Below are positions 48,797 through 61,484 of a DNA stretch of 64,000 nt, piece by piece. Numbering within the stretch: the first letter of the stretch is position 1; every line of letters starts with the position of its first letter. Source of the DNA: Acanthornis magna (lineage: Eukaryota; Chordata; Aves; Passeriformes; Acanthizidae); contig JAWUZG010000139.1 in the NCBI GenBank assembly GCA_036785705.1, positions 620,001-684,000 on the forward strand, read 5' to 3'. The position numbers and the translations under genes were made by a program. Under the pieces are notes generated by a model. That model searched no databases, had not been told where the DNA came from, and saw nothing but the letters and a program-made list of their open reading frames with translations.

Positions 48797-51700
48797 TGTG
48801 CAAAGTTTGATATTGAATGTGTTTAACTTCACATAAATGCAGCACTTGGTTTTAAGTGTGCAGTTTCACAGCTCAGCAAGATTTCTTTGCTCTTAGTGAC
48901 AGCGGAAAACAATGGATGTCACACTATACCAAGTGTCTATATTAAGACAATGCTCTGCCAACTTCCAAACTACATTAGAACAATCCACAGAGACATTTGA
49001 AGAAGGAAATATGGAAAACCAGAATGAAACCAGGCAAATAGCACACAGAACCAAAAATCATGCCAAAGCATTCAAGTAATGAACTTCTAGTATCTCCTCT
49101 GTATTGGAGAGGTAGACTGGATTGAATGTTCATCCCTATATTATATTTCACAATCATGAACTTGGGTAGGGGCCATGCAAAAAATTTTTAAAATTTCAGT
49201 AAAACTTCATAAAATGCCTTTTAAGACTTTCTATAAACTCTCCCAGGACAAACCCAGATGCCTTTCACCTGCTGCCCCAGTGTAAAAAACTCAGTGGAAG
49301 GCATGCAAACCTCACCAGAAAGTCTGGGCACTTGGTCACAGCGTTATTCTAAGATAGAAGGAAATTTGAAAGCTACTTGTCTCCACTTTTTCCTCCAATC
49401 CTAAAATGTCAGCAGGATTTATGAAGGAAACATTACTTAATAAAGGAAGACTTGCTTCTTTTCAAACTTTTATGGAAATGACATTGCAAAACATATTTAG
49501 CATCCAACCATGAACAATGAGTTCAACGTCAAATAACCATAGTGCGTGGCACAATTTACACTTACAAAGCCTTCAAGTTCTTCCAGAACAGCAGCAGTGC
49601 AGGGAAGATTCTCATCTGTAATTTCAGAAATTAATCCAATGCATCAAGCCTACACCACTCACTCCCTTGAAAGATGCTCTTAACAAACTGAATTGCTTGC
49701 TTTTATTGTGACCTGACAGAAATTGAAGCATTTTGTTTAGATTTCCCCAAAATAAATCCAAATATTTCAGCAAAAGCAGGTGGGTTCCCACGTGATAACT
49801 TGATTTTAATGGAATTTCCTTTTCCTTTGTAGATATACTGGGAGAAGGTTGCAAATAAAATACAAATTTCACAATCACTGGAAGTGTAAAAGCTGACTGG
49901 ATAATTCACTCAGTTATTATTTTAAGAAACAATATTGATGAATGGGAACCCAAGTCTAAAAATTAACAATGCATGTAAGAAAACAACAAAAATGCTGCTC
50001 TTTTCAATAATGCAAATATGAAGTAATGAATGCATACAACTAAAAGGAACAGAAACTGCTCCCTCAGCAAGACGCGTTGCATATGAGAGGGAGGGCTCAG
50101 GTTAAGCTTGGTTCCAGAATTCTGATCTCTCTTGGGCTTACATAAGGGACAAAAGTAAGATATCAACAAGCAACGCCATTTCTCCTAACTCAGCCACAAT
50201 CAACAGAGAAAGGGGGTGGCAGCCCTGACTGTGATCTTGCCAAGTTATATCCAAAGAACTCTAGGAGAAGTTGAGTGTTTGCATGATCGTCCCAATAATT
50301 TAAAATTAAAAAAAAAAAATAAATTGTAAAGCTCGTATGCTAGCACCTTGGGCATCTTCTGGCATATCTTCTTTCTCACTCATGTTTTGTCTGAAGTAAA
50401 TTCTATTTAATCTTGTCATAAAAATAACAGGAATTTAAAGCACAATGTTTATTTGCAAGTACTTTTGGTAGCACTAAATTCCAGAGGCTTTTCTCTGGGA
50501 CATGGCTTTTCCTCGAGGCACCTGTTGGCAGAGGGGGAAGCAAATGTCAAGCATACCTGCAGGCACTTCATGCAGGATCCTGGCAGGCATTCTGCTACCA
50601 ATCCAGCCGGCTACAGTAGCTCCCATGACTGGGTACACCTTCCTCTGAAATACTTGCTTGCAATTTTGTTCCCCTGCCAACTTGTTAAAAAAACATCCAA
50701 AGCTAATCAAATGTTTTTGTTTGGTTTTGGCTGCTTCCTTATCAAAACTTTACAAAACTTTAATTTCAGCCTCATGAGCCCTGCAGCTGTAAATTAATTG
50801 AATAAAATTTACAAACATTATGCATTGATAAAGCACTTCCAAGACTTTTCCCTATTCAGTTGACTTAGCTGCTTGGCATGACAGGTTTGCTTGACATGAG
50901 TTCAGAGCCTCTGGAAACCTTCCTAATCCCACTCTCCAGGCCTTGTGCCTATTCACGGAACCATGTTAACCCAACTCCAGAAAACTAATAAATCTCAAAT
51001 GGTTTTAAGCCCTCAGAATCATCCCTTGGTACACATTCCACCTTTATATTGCAGGCATCTTGTTGCACAGAACAACTCTTATTTGAAAGACCTAAGAAGA
51101 AGCCAGTCTAGTCCCCAAAGTTATTAACATTTAATAAAATATCTCACTTAAGATTATTGTGGGTTGAAGCATAATTGCATTTGCTACCATCATTCTGAAG
51201 TCATCTGTTTATCTTTCAGTGCAATATTTCGATATCAGTGTTCAAACTAAATATTTTCAACGGAATCACTGGATGATTCCTTTTATACTAAAGAACAAAA
51301 AAATCTCTTCTGTCCATATAGCAATCCATTAAGACCCTCATCCTCCCCATTTCAGCTAATATTTTTGATTAGACCACAAAGCACAACTATTCTGACACAT
51401 TATACTGGTACCAAAATAGGATGATTTCTTACATTCTCTGCAGGAGTAGAAGTAAAAACTATACATACTTTATGAAATATTTGGCTGCATGGTAAAGGAG
51501 TTTTCTTAAATGTTTATCTGTTTAGTATTTTTAAACTAACTTTTAAATAATAATCTGTTGGAACTACAATAGTCTTTATGCTTAAAATAAAAATGAAAGT
51601 CCAAGCAACATCTCTGAGTCATACTTATTGGAGCTCACAGGCAAAGCACATGGAAGCAAATATCCAGGCTGTAAAGAAGTTTTTACATAAAGACATGAAT

Positions 51701-54700
51701 TAAAATGGAGGTCTATATTGACCTATAATACACATGTAAATAGCTCAATGAAGTTTTGATAGGGATTAATTAATCCAAATAACTTTATATCATCCCAAGA
51801 TTCCTTTAATTTCTATTTGTGTGGGCATTTAACTAAAAAAACCATGATGCTAAAATGATTACAAAACCCACAAGTAGTACTCTTTTAAGAGTCAAAAAGT
51901 TTGTGAAAAGTGTTGGGTGCTTAAGGAAGGGAGGACCAGCTGTTGCCAATACTGATATATCAGAAGAAAGTTTCAAAAAACTTCATGCATGCAACAAAAG
52001 AGAGTGATTCAAAACAAAGTCCATAACATAAAATACTGGAATCTATTCAGTCATGTAAGAGATGGAGAGAATACAAAATGTTGTTCATGTTTTGGCAGAC
52101 TGATCATTTTAACAGAATCAGATCATCATTTGCATCAGACCCCTAAATCTACAGATGTGATGATGTCATGAAACTCCAAGAAAAATGTGTAAATATATTT
52201 CAGAAGTCAGATCAGAGCTATTGAATGACACAAAGAAACATGGAAGAACAATGTTTTTTAGCTCATCTTACTCATAATTCAATCAAGCGCTACAACTGGC
52301 TAATATTTCATGGGCAATATTTAAGCAATAAAAACCAAAATAAATTGGGGACCAAAAGAAAAAGCATTTTCAAAGGCATAGAATACTTTCAGTGCCCTTT
52401 CCCCACATCAGGAAAACAGAATTTGGGCACATTACTACCATTTTTCCCTTGAAAAGCTCCCACATGAATCAGCTGTGCCCTTAAGACCAAGTATTTGAAA
52501 TGCCTTAGACTAATTTTAGGAAGGAAAAAAATTCTAATATACTGTTACAATAACGCCCTTGGAGAGAATGACCACATGGGACACACAGTGTCACTGAACA
52601 AGGGACACCAGTGCCAGGGAGGAATATTGCACCAGTGTTCCTCAGCTGATCCCTGGAAAAATAAAGGAAGCCTCACCAAATAAGGAGAAGAAGAAAAAAA
52701 ACTGAAAATGGGTGCATTTTCAAAACTCAGGACTATTTAAGTTGGTTTCATGTACAAACCCAAACTTTTTAGCTGTGCCTTCTAGTTAGAAAAATATTAA
52801 CCATGTGCCTAGTATTTTATTTATACAGTTCTAATCTTTATCTATCATGACACAGTCAAGTAGCTAAATCCAACTTAACCAACACTTACTGCATTAAGGA
52901 AGCCAAAATACAAGTTTCTTCCTCTTCATAGTAATTGGGGAAAATTTTAGGTAATGCCAGAAATTTTTGCCTTTAATATTATTTATTTAATGTTACTGAA
53001 ATTTCTAGAACTTTGAGGGTATGAAGGCATTCTACACAAAGACTATCTGTATTTGTAGGCGGGGCACTGATGGAGGTCAGGGTAGTCTAGGTAATGATAA
53101 ATCCTAAAACCTTGATATGAATTATATCTGAAGCACAGTGAAGAACCACAAGCAGTAAGACAGGTTTTTAAAAGCTCATTATTTTGAGCCTATGTTTTCC
53201 TTTGAACCAATCCTTCAAAAAGAGTTCTGCTCTATTGCGTATCCCCTCAGAATCATTTGAAGAGCAATCCTTTTCATTTTCTCATCACCCAGGCATCCAA
53301 TCCTAATTCCTCACACCAGCATTTCAACTGGTGGCAGTCAAGAAGGTAGGCAAGTTTATAAAACACCTGAAGTGAAGAGCAGGAGCTCTGTTGTCACTTC
53401 CATGTGAGTGCTGGGGAAAATACTGAGGCAGGCTATGTATTTTATATCTTTTATTTTCATCTCTTTACAAGTCACGTGACATACTCAAAAATCCTGCCAA
53501 ATCAACCTCTTATACCTAATATCACAGTCTGTATACCATGTTATATTAGCTAGTTGGCAGGTTCTGTTGCTCATTTATCAAGATGTTTAGGAATTAAGGG
53601 ATGAATCTCTTTCTGTTTTCCTATTAGTGATACTGGTAAGCTCTGAATATGCTGGAAGAAAGGAGCTCCAAACCAGATAAATTATATGGTTGCTTCAGTA
53701 CACATAAATAGCAGAAAGGACTGCCAGCCTAAGAATTCATAAAGCCTGTGAGAGATGCAGAAGACCTCTGTTAAGTACAGCTAACAGCTGATATATTAAC
53801 AATTTAGTTTTTTTAATGAAGACTGGTTTTTAAATATAGTGATGGTCCTATATAATTAACATGAAACTCAGGGCAACACTAAAGCTCACAAAATAGATGG
53901 ATATGTTAAATAATCAGCAGATATCCCACTTCATCAGAATAAATTAACTTTGAAAGAAATGCGATTAAAAAATTAAATAGTAGAAATTATAAAGTACATG
54001 GTTTTGCCCACTGTGAAAACTCTCAGACCATAATAATTGTATTTTTTCAATACATGTTCTTATCTAAGTCTTCTCAGATGTTTTATCATTACTGTTCATT
54101 ATTTACAACATATGACTGCCCCTTTGTAAAAGAGTAATGATTTGGAGGATTTTGCCATAGGTAACAAGCTTTTCTGGAAGAGAAGATACTCCTCATTTTC
54201 TCTTAGTTTCTTTTTATTCACAACATGTGCACAAACTGAAATAATATAAAGAGGATGCTGCAAAGAGTTGCCAAACAACACAAGGACAATTCCAATAGCA
54301 GCCCAGATGAAATCACTTTGTCCAGGCAGGTGGTCAGAAACTACTGTTTCAGCTTGTGATATTTCATTCCAACTCAGCAAAGTGCCTTCCTGCACCATTT
54401 GCTCTACCTCCACATGGCCCTGCCTCAAAGATATGTCCCAGTAGGAACACTAACTCGAAACACAGCAGGCATTTTCCTTTCTCCCTGTTACAGTTTTGCT
54501 GCCTTGTTCTGAGGACAGAACATATAACATAGGGCTAAAATGGCACATTTTAAAAATATTTCAGAAGATAATGATGCAGTGGTAAAGCGGAGACCTTGCT
54601 CTTCAAGTAGAGTCTTAAATGTGATAAGCCAAATGAGTTAGAAATATAATCACCCTGTGCTGCTCTGGGGGGAGACTAAGAGCAGAGCTGGTGAGCCAGG

Positions 54701-56413
54701 AGCATGTGTAGACACAGGGATTCAGCTAGAAAATGGGCAGTGATGGCTGTATAACTCATGGGTGAGTCTGAAAGCTTTTCAGATGATCAGAAAGTGGGCA
54801 GTGCACTGATAAGAGTGCACAATTTAATCTAATGATGGATAAGTTTTCTCTGAATTATTCGGAGGTGATGCACCAAAATTGCTATATGTAAGTGGATGCC
54901 CTTGGAGGCATTTCCCACATGAAATAGAGACATAAAGCATTTAACTCACGTAAGTATGAAAGAAGAGGTAAAATTACACTAAAGCTGAAGACCAGATTAT
55001 AAAAATTTTTTAAGAAGAAATTAAATTAGAATGGCTTAGTTTTTTAGCTGCCTGAAGAGAAGAACAAATAAAAGAGAAAACAGATGAATATACTTAAAGC
55101 AGCACTATAAGTGCTGAGTATCTCCAGTCATGCAAGTCAATCTGTGCTCTGACCTTCAGAGGGTGAGCACCAATTCCCCAGCTTCACCTCTGCACCATTA
55201 GAAATTGTGCTGCAGGTACCTAATTTGTGTTTAAGTCACCATCTTTTGGCCATCCAAGCATCACAAAGAGATCAGGCCTTCAAAGAGTAAAAAAATAACA
55301 TTCACTCCAGCTTTTAAAATGACTTATCAGTGAAATAAAGACACAGACAGTTTCAAATAACTAAACCAGAAATGAGATCTGTCTTTGCAATGACTAGGGA
55401 GCAAGGGGACAGATTGCCTATATCCATCCCAAAGTGTCTTCATCCATTGCACAACAGACTATTTGTGAAGCTAATATCATCAACAGTGTCTTCTATTCAG
55501 TTAAAAATCAAGTAAGAAAGGCAACACACTATTAGAAAACTGTAAATACTGCCCGAGGGTTTGCGTATGTAAGGATCAAGGTCTTTTGCAATTCTGCTGA
55601 CGGATTATCACCCATTTAGTTATTGAGGTCTGTACAAATTATGGAGAGACATGCAAATGTAATTAGGAAGGCTAGTCTTTTAATGAACTAACAAGAAGTG
55701 CTATAGGTAGTTAGATACTTAATCATTGCTACCAGCAACACTAGAAGCTTTCTCATTAAAAAGTTAGTTTGCGAAGACAATTTTTTTCAGGTGATGAAAA
55801 TTGCATGTAGAAACTTAATACAAGTTAAATTATGATTTCTGCTCATTCTAGGCTTTCCCTTTATGCCAGGAAAATAGTAAGCAGTGTTCTTTTTCATTAG
55901 TCCCTTGGATGTGAAGGTAGCATGAAGTCATGGCTTCCCACCTACATACAGGAACAGGGAGAGTAGTGTAGTATAAATTAACACAAAGGGCCAGACAAAA
56001 TCACACTAGAGTCCATGGAAGAAGAAAAGCGTACATGTGACAAGACCACTGTCCATCTTCCAAAGTTCAAGCTGTAGTCAAACAGATGGGAATGTTACTT
56101 TTCACACAGCCCAGTTATGAGACGTAGTATTCACCATGTTAAACCTTGCTAGAGCAACCTTGCCAGAGCAGGTAAAAATAAATTAATTTGGCTGTAGAGG
56201 TGCCACCCCAATTCTTTGGGACTTTATTCACTCAAGGCTGCACACTTATGTGTGGGAGAAAACTTTCTTGAGAGCAAGGGCTTAATGGCAGCAGTGCGAT
56301 AGAAACGGAACTGCTCCCATCAGACCACAGCAGCACTTAACAAGAATCCAGGAACCAAGGAGTGTGCTGCAGGCTGTACAATGGCACTTGTTTCATACAA
56401 CTCTTTGAACAAT

Positions 56414-56442
56414 TATTTTTTTTTCTTTTCTTTTCTTTTTTT
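56414..56442. repeat. T-rich tract with TTTTC units
   Basis: A T-run followed by three TTTTC units and another T-run; a simple low-complexity tract. Confidence 0.9.
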
Positions 56443-59400
56443 GTAAGACAAAGGTATTGAAATCATCAAAGCATTCTGCAATGTTATTGAAGCAAACCCA
56501 ACCTTGTCTCAGCACATTAATGGGTTCAAATAAGCAAAGTTCAGTGATATTTCCAAAACATAATTGACATAACTGTGGAAATCCACTGTTGAAGTAGTAG
56601 GAATTAGATAGTAAATGTTACTATCTCAGGCTATTGATTTGTTACCTGTACATTGAACTAGGTCATGACTGAATGAAAGGCCACTGTGAACCTGATGATG
56701 TTAGGATCTAGCATACAGCAGAACAAAAGGTTAGGTGAATTTAGACATTTTATCTCCTTCTAGAGGAACTTAATCTTCTAACTTCTGAAAATAACCCCAA
56801 ACCCACACATATTACTGATTTAACAACTTACAGAGTTTTCAGTAAAATCATAGTTGGAACTAAAATTTGATCCTTAGATGAAACAAAAGAGAGAAAAGAC
56901 AGCTCTTAAAATAGTTACTAGAAAAATTCTGAAGTATCCTTTTACTACTAATGTTATGTATACATTGTACCAATTACTTACAGGAGATGACAGGTATTAA
57001 AAATACATTTCAAACCTACACTGCATTTAACAGAATTTGAAATTCCTAAATTGATACAGCAAGTCATTTTATCTGCTAGTAATCCATAAATTAACCATGG
57101 CTTAAAAAAGTCTGCCTTAAGTAATCACAAGTACTAATATGACATCATTTGCAATAAAAATCCTGCATTATTGTGAACTTACTAACCTACCTAAAACTGA
57201 GTGTGCAAAACCTAGCATTATGAATGTTATTGGCAAAAGGTCTATTGAATTTAACAGCATCAAGGTTTGAGCCAGCACTTTTCTAGATTCAGAAATGTTT
57301 AATATAATAGAAATTCTGAAACTCTGGAAGGACCCTAAAACCAACTTGAATACAGTAAAAGTCAGTTTTCAATTCAAATTAGACTGTGTTAGGAAAATTC
57401 AACAGAGAGAAGAAAAGAGCATATCTTTGTCTTTTTTACATAATTAAAACCTATAAATTGAAATCTGAATTGAAAATGAGAGCAGAAAATAAAGGCAATG
57501 ATTAAATATTCACTGCATGTAAAGAGAAGCCCTTTAAATAAAGCTTTCATAGAGCAGCTGAGCTGATATCCTCTACTAAATTATGTTGCTGTTATTCATA
57601 AGTGGTTTTGACAAGAGTCAAATAGATGCAATAAAATAAAGTAGCGTCATCAAATTTAAAAATAATAATAATAAAAAACCTTGGTAATTAATACAGCTCT
57701 GCATGAAATTTAAAAAAAAAAGCCAACAAAAATGGGGGAAAATCCTAGTACAGCTGTGAAGAAGTTAGAAAATACCATGTACTGAACTTCCCACACTGAC
57801 ACCCAGATCCAGTTACCGTCCTATATTATCCTTCGGTCATGGCAGCAGCAACCAGCTCACATCTCTGGTAAAGGAAGACAAATGTAATCTGAGCAGGGAG
57901 ATTCCCAGTTTGAGCCTGGGACAATGTAATTGCCAACAGAGGACCCAAAGGGTGACTATACCTTGGAAGTTGTGCAACTTGCACCAAAGAAGGGGCAAAC
58001 CTAAGCCAGAGGACAAGCTACCTTTCCACCCGGGACCTTTCACACTACAATGAGGACATGGAAAAATTGCCTACGTGCCTGTAAACAAAATGACAGATTT
58101 CCAGCTTCTTAGTCAGCTGTAAGCTTCATGAAGTATTTCCTTGAACTATTTCCATTACTGAGCAGTAACTGATGTCCAGAAACTACATTAGATGCCTCTA
58201 ATCAACTGATACAATCGTTATGTCTATTCTACTAATGGTGCCTCAGATCAAATCCTCATAGCACTGCGAAAAGATAAGGAAAGAAATGGGAAGTTGTTGC
58301 CAGGAAACACAGGATTAATTCAGAGCAGTTTGAACACACACTAACACAGCAGTATTGGCTGCCTCTCACATAAGGCAAAAGAGGATGTTCAGCCTAAAAA
58401 TATCCTTTGGAAGAAGAATCAGAAGAATTCCCCAAAAATCAAGATTTTAACATATACAGGGAAAAAAATGGATTCACTCCCCCATACTAATTACAGTAAT
58501 ATACATACACCCCTTGCTAGTATTCTATTTATTTTTTTTAAATCACTTTCAAGGGGGAAATAGAAGTACTTTGAATCTTTCTTGATAAAGAAATAAAGAA
58601 ATACTAGCTCAGAATCAAGCAGAAAGATCTTTTCCAGTTAGAGAAAGAAGCTGGTGGAGCAACCATTATCATGAGGATTGCTTTTTATTGTTCATTTCCA
58701 GGCAGTGAAATCTGTGGCTAATGGGGCTGCCCCACAACAGCTGCTAATACTCTAGAGACACTTTTTGATATTCCAGTTTCCAGCACAGTATTGCAGTACT
58801 GAGAGAAGTGCAGGTAAAAGCAGGACACTGCCAGGCAAACACACTTACCTGCACAACCCCTATAAACTATCCAGAGCAGGCACACATTAAGGACATTTAC
58901 TTCTGAGGTTAGTAAAACTTGTTTTACAGTACACCAGAGTCAGTAAAGGAAATTACTACCAACGACATTAGAAATGGACTGCCTTTTGTACTCAGTAATA
59001 CTTTTTACAGTTTATGTCATGACCTAAAGCCCTAAAATTTTAACATACCATCAAGTGCCTTTTTAATGGTCTTTATAATCAGTCTTGTGGGACCAGGAAA
59101 GATGCAAATTGTAAACGGCACGTAACATCGGGCACATGCATTCATAAATATGTTTTACCCAATATCGCATTATTTGATTTCTCCAGACTAAAATAAATTA
59201 AGAGCAGGATTCCGATTTGAAAACAATGTACCTGTATAACATCAGGAAGTCTAATAGTTGTCCCTTCATATGCCTTTACCTAGCCAGAGCCAAAAGGAGG
59301 ATGGGAAGTATGAAGCACAGAGGTTATAGAAATATTAAGAAGCACAAAGGTGCTCCTGTAATGCCATAGGTAAGGTAGGGCAAGATTCAGATTGAACAGT

Positions 59401-59499
59401 AGTATAAGTACATGAGGGAACAAAGTAGCAGGACACATTGTTTCCATGCTTCAAGCCCATTATGCTGCTATCATATCCCCTAGTAACAAGTTCTGAATC

Positions 59500-60116
59500 T
59501 CTAGGTCACTAAACCTCTCCTCACAGGTCAGACTCACAGTGCCCATGGAGGCAGAGCTGTCCTCTCTCATGCCAAGGGGTTGATCTGGGTCTCAGTACCA
59601 ACACACCGATGTAGCAGGTGATGACTTTAGACCTCTTCCTCCATCTGGGTTACCAGCAGGAGGCAAAGCTTGTGCTCACTGTCCACATACAGGCTTGGCC
59701 TTCACAGAGCTGGCAGAGGCTGCAGCTGCTGCAATTATTTTGCAGCACTGTGACAAAAGCACTGGATGCCATAAGGATCGCTATTGTGGCTGTGACAAGA
59801 ATCCCTGCAGCTGTGACAAGAATCCCTGCAGCTGTGACAAAGATCACTGTGGTGTCCTGCTGCATGCATGCTGGCAGAATCCACAGTGAAGCTCAGCGAC
59901 ACTTGCTCTGTAATCCCTATGACACAGACATTTATCCAGAAGGAGTTTTCCTAGCAAATCTAGAAGGCTCAGAGGATCAGGGATTTCCCTCTGAGGTCCA
60001 GCAGCTAACATCTCTAAGTTGGGTTACAACCCCACCATGCTGTGACTGCCAAAGTAAAAATATTAATGAGGTCAAAGTTATTCTGATGGAAGAAGGGCAG
60101 CAAGATTTTTTTCCAT
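59500..60116. other. sequence upstream of the CR1 copy, with an unassigned open frame
   Basis: A plus-strand frame is open for 166 codons (59618-60118). The middle is inflated by a 21-bp minisatellite, and the rest shows no domain I recognise. The frame runs into the start of the recognisable CR1 homology, so its end may be an older or more diverged CR1 part. I would not call it a gene. Confidence 0.45.
59789..59849. repeat. 21-bp minisatellite, nearly three copies
   Basis: The 21-bp unit starting gctgtgacaagaatccct occurs twice exactly (59789-59809, 59810-59830) and once diverged (59831-59849). The unit is a multiple of three, so it repeats a seven-residue peptide without breaking the surrounding frame. 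Confidence 0.93.
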
Positions 60117-61484
60117 GAGGTCAAGATGGCTTTAGGGCTATTGCCATTGACAAAGTTCTCCAGCAGACAAATTTTCTACTGCTCCAGCTGGATCCCTACA
60201 AATCTATTCAACCTGATGGGATTCATCCAAGAATCCTCAAAGAGCTAGATAGCTCAAGAGTTGATATCATCACAAAACCTCTCAATAATTTTTGAGTGGT
60301 CTTGGGAATCTGGAGTGGTCCAGCTGACTGGAAGCTGGCAAATGCCCCAGTTTTCAAGAAGAGAAAGGAGGACCCTGGAAGCCACAGATCTATCAGTCTC
60401 ACTTCAGTGCCACGCATAGTTATGGAGATTATTTTGGAAGGTGTTGAAAAACACCTGAAAGACAACACAGTCATTGGTTACAGCCAGCACGGCTTCATGA
60501 GAGGAAAGTCGTGCTTATCAAACCTGATTTGCTTCTATGACAAAGTAACCCACTGAGCTGATCAGGGGAAGCCAGCTGATGTAACCTTTCTGTATTTCAG
60601 CAAAGCTTTGGATACCGTTTCTCAGAGGATCCTTCTGGACAAAATGTCCAGCACACAGCTGGATAAACACACCATGAGATGGGTGAGCAACTGGCTCATG
60701 GGTCGGGTGCAAAAGGTTACAGAGAATGGGGTGACACCAGACAGGGACCTGGCACTAGTGTCCATCAGACCCTGTACTCATCGGCATCTTCATAAATGAC
60801 TTGGATGTAGGACTGGAAGGGATACAGAGCAAGTTCACAGATGATACAAAGCTGGGAGGAGCTCAGAGAGGCCCTGCAGAGAGGCCTCGACAGTGGTGAG
60901 GACTGGGCAGTCACCAACCGTACAGAGTTCAACAAAGGAAATCCAGGTGCCAGATTCTGCACCTGGGATGGGGAAGTCCTGGCGGTATGGACAGACTGGG
61001 GAATGAGATAAAAGATATTAAGTTATTAGAGAGCATCCCAAAGAAGGGCCACGAAGATAGTGAAGGGCCTAGAGAGGAAGTTGTGTGCGGAGTGGCTGAG
61101 GCCTTGCTCTGTTCGGCCTGGAGGAGACCGAGGGGAGACCTCACTGAGTTACAGCTTCCTCCTGAGGGGAAGAGGAGGGGCAGGCACTGATCTCTTCTCT
61201 GTGGTGACAGTGACAGGACCTGAGGGAATGCCCTGAAGTTGTGTCAGGGGAGGTTTAAGTTTAATTTCAGGGAAAGGATCTTCACCAGAGGGTGGTTGGG
61301 CACTGCAACAGCTCCCCAGGGAAGCTGTCACAGCAACAAGGCCAACGGAGTTCAAGAAGCATTTGGACAATGCTTTCAGGCACATGGGGTGACTCTTGGG
61401 GTCTCCTGCGCAGAGCCAGGAGCTGGACTCAATGATCCTCGTGTGTTCCTTCCAACTCAGCATATTCTGTGATTCTGTGTGATT
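60117..61484 (+). mobile_element. 5'-truncated CR1 LINE with decayed reverse transcriptase
   Basis: The copy covers the C-terminal part of CR1 ORF2, the endonuclease/reverse transcriptase protein that copies CR1 RNA into DNA at the target site. Recognisable blocks in order: DGIHPRILKEL (about 60218-60250), ADWKLAN then a KKRKEDPGS block (about 60323-60381), SLTSVPRIVMEII (60395-60436), GYSQHGFMRGKSCLSNLI (60475-60528), SKALDTVSQRILLDKMSSTQ (about 60600-60657), NDLDVGLEG, the active-site block FTDD (60834-60845, usually FADD), and FKKHLDNAFRHMG near the end (61350-61390). Blocks lie in different frames and are interrupted by stops (TGA at 60293, TGA at 60554). About 130 codons between the TWDGE-like block and IKLLES (about 60975-61020) are missing, which points to an internal deletion. 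The copy ends with a short 3' UTR and the tail ATTCTGTGATTCTGTG (61464-61480). It is a dead copy. The left limit is uncertain. Confidence 0.93.

Larger units (their letters stand above)
40495..59499. other. long AT-rich gene-free stretch
   Basis: Nineteen kilobases without a recognisable exon, RNA gene or transposon. Slightly GC-richer patches lie at 40900-41110, 41440-41800 and 47250-47530; the last has a TATAAAAAA motif on the minus strand (47418-47426). Candidate conserved noncoding stretches, judged only by motif density, are 42300-42520, 45440-45560, 55560-55860 and 59080-59220. Small repeats include a 7-bp unit actacct three times (43794-43814) and a T/C tract (56414-56442). The longest frames are about 115 codons and have no family signature. 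Confidence 0.6.

Noticed and set aside
59789..59849. Cys-rich repeat protein
   Set aside because: A 21-bp minisatellite explains the repeated peptide; no signal peptide or further coding evidence.
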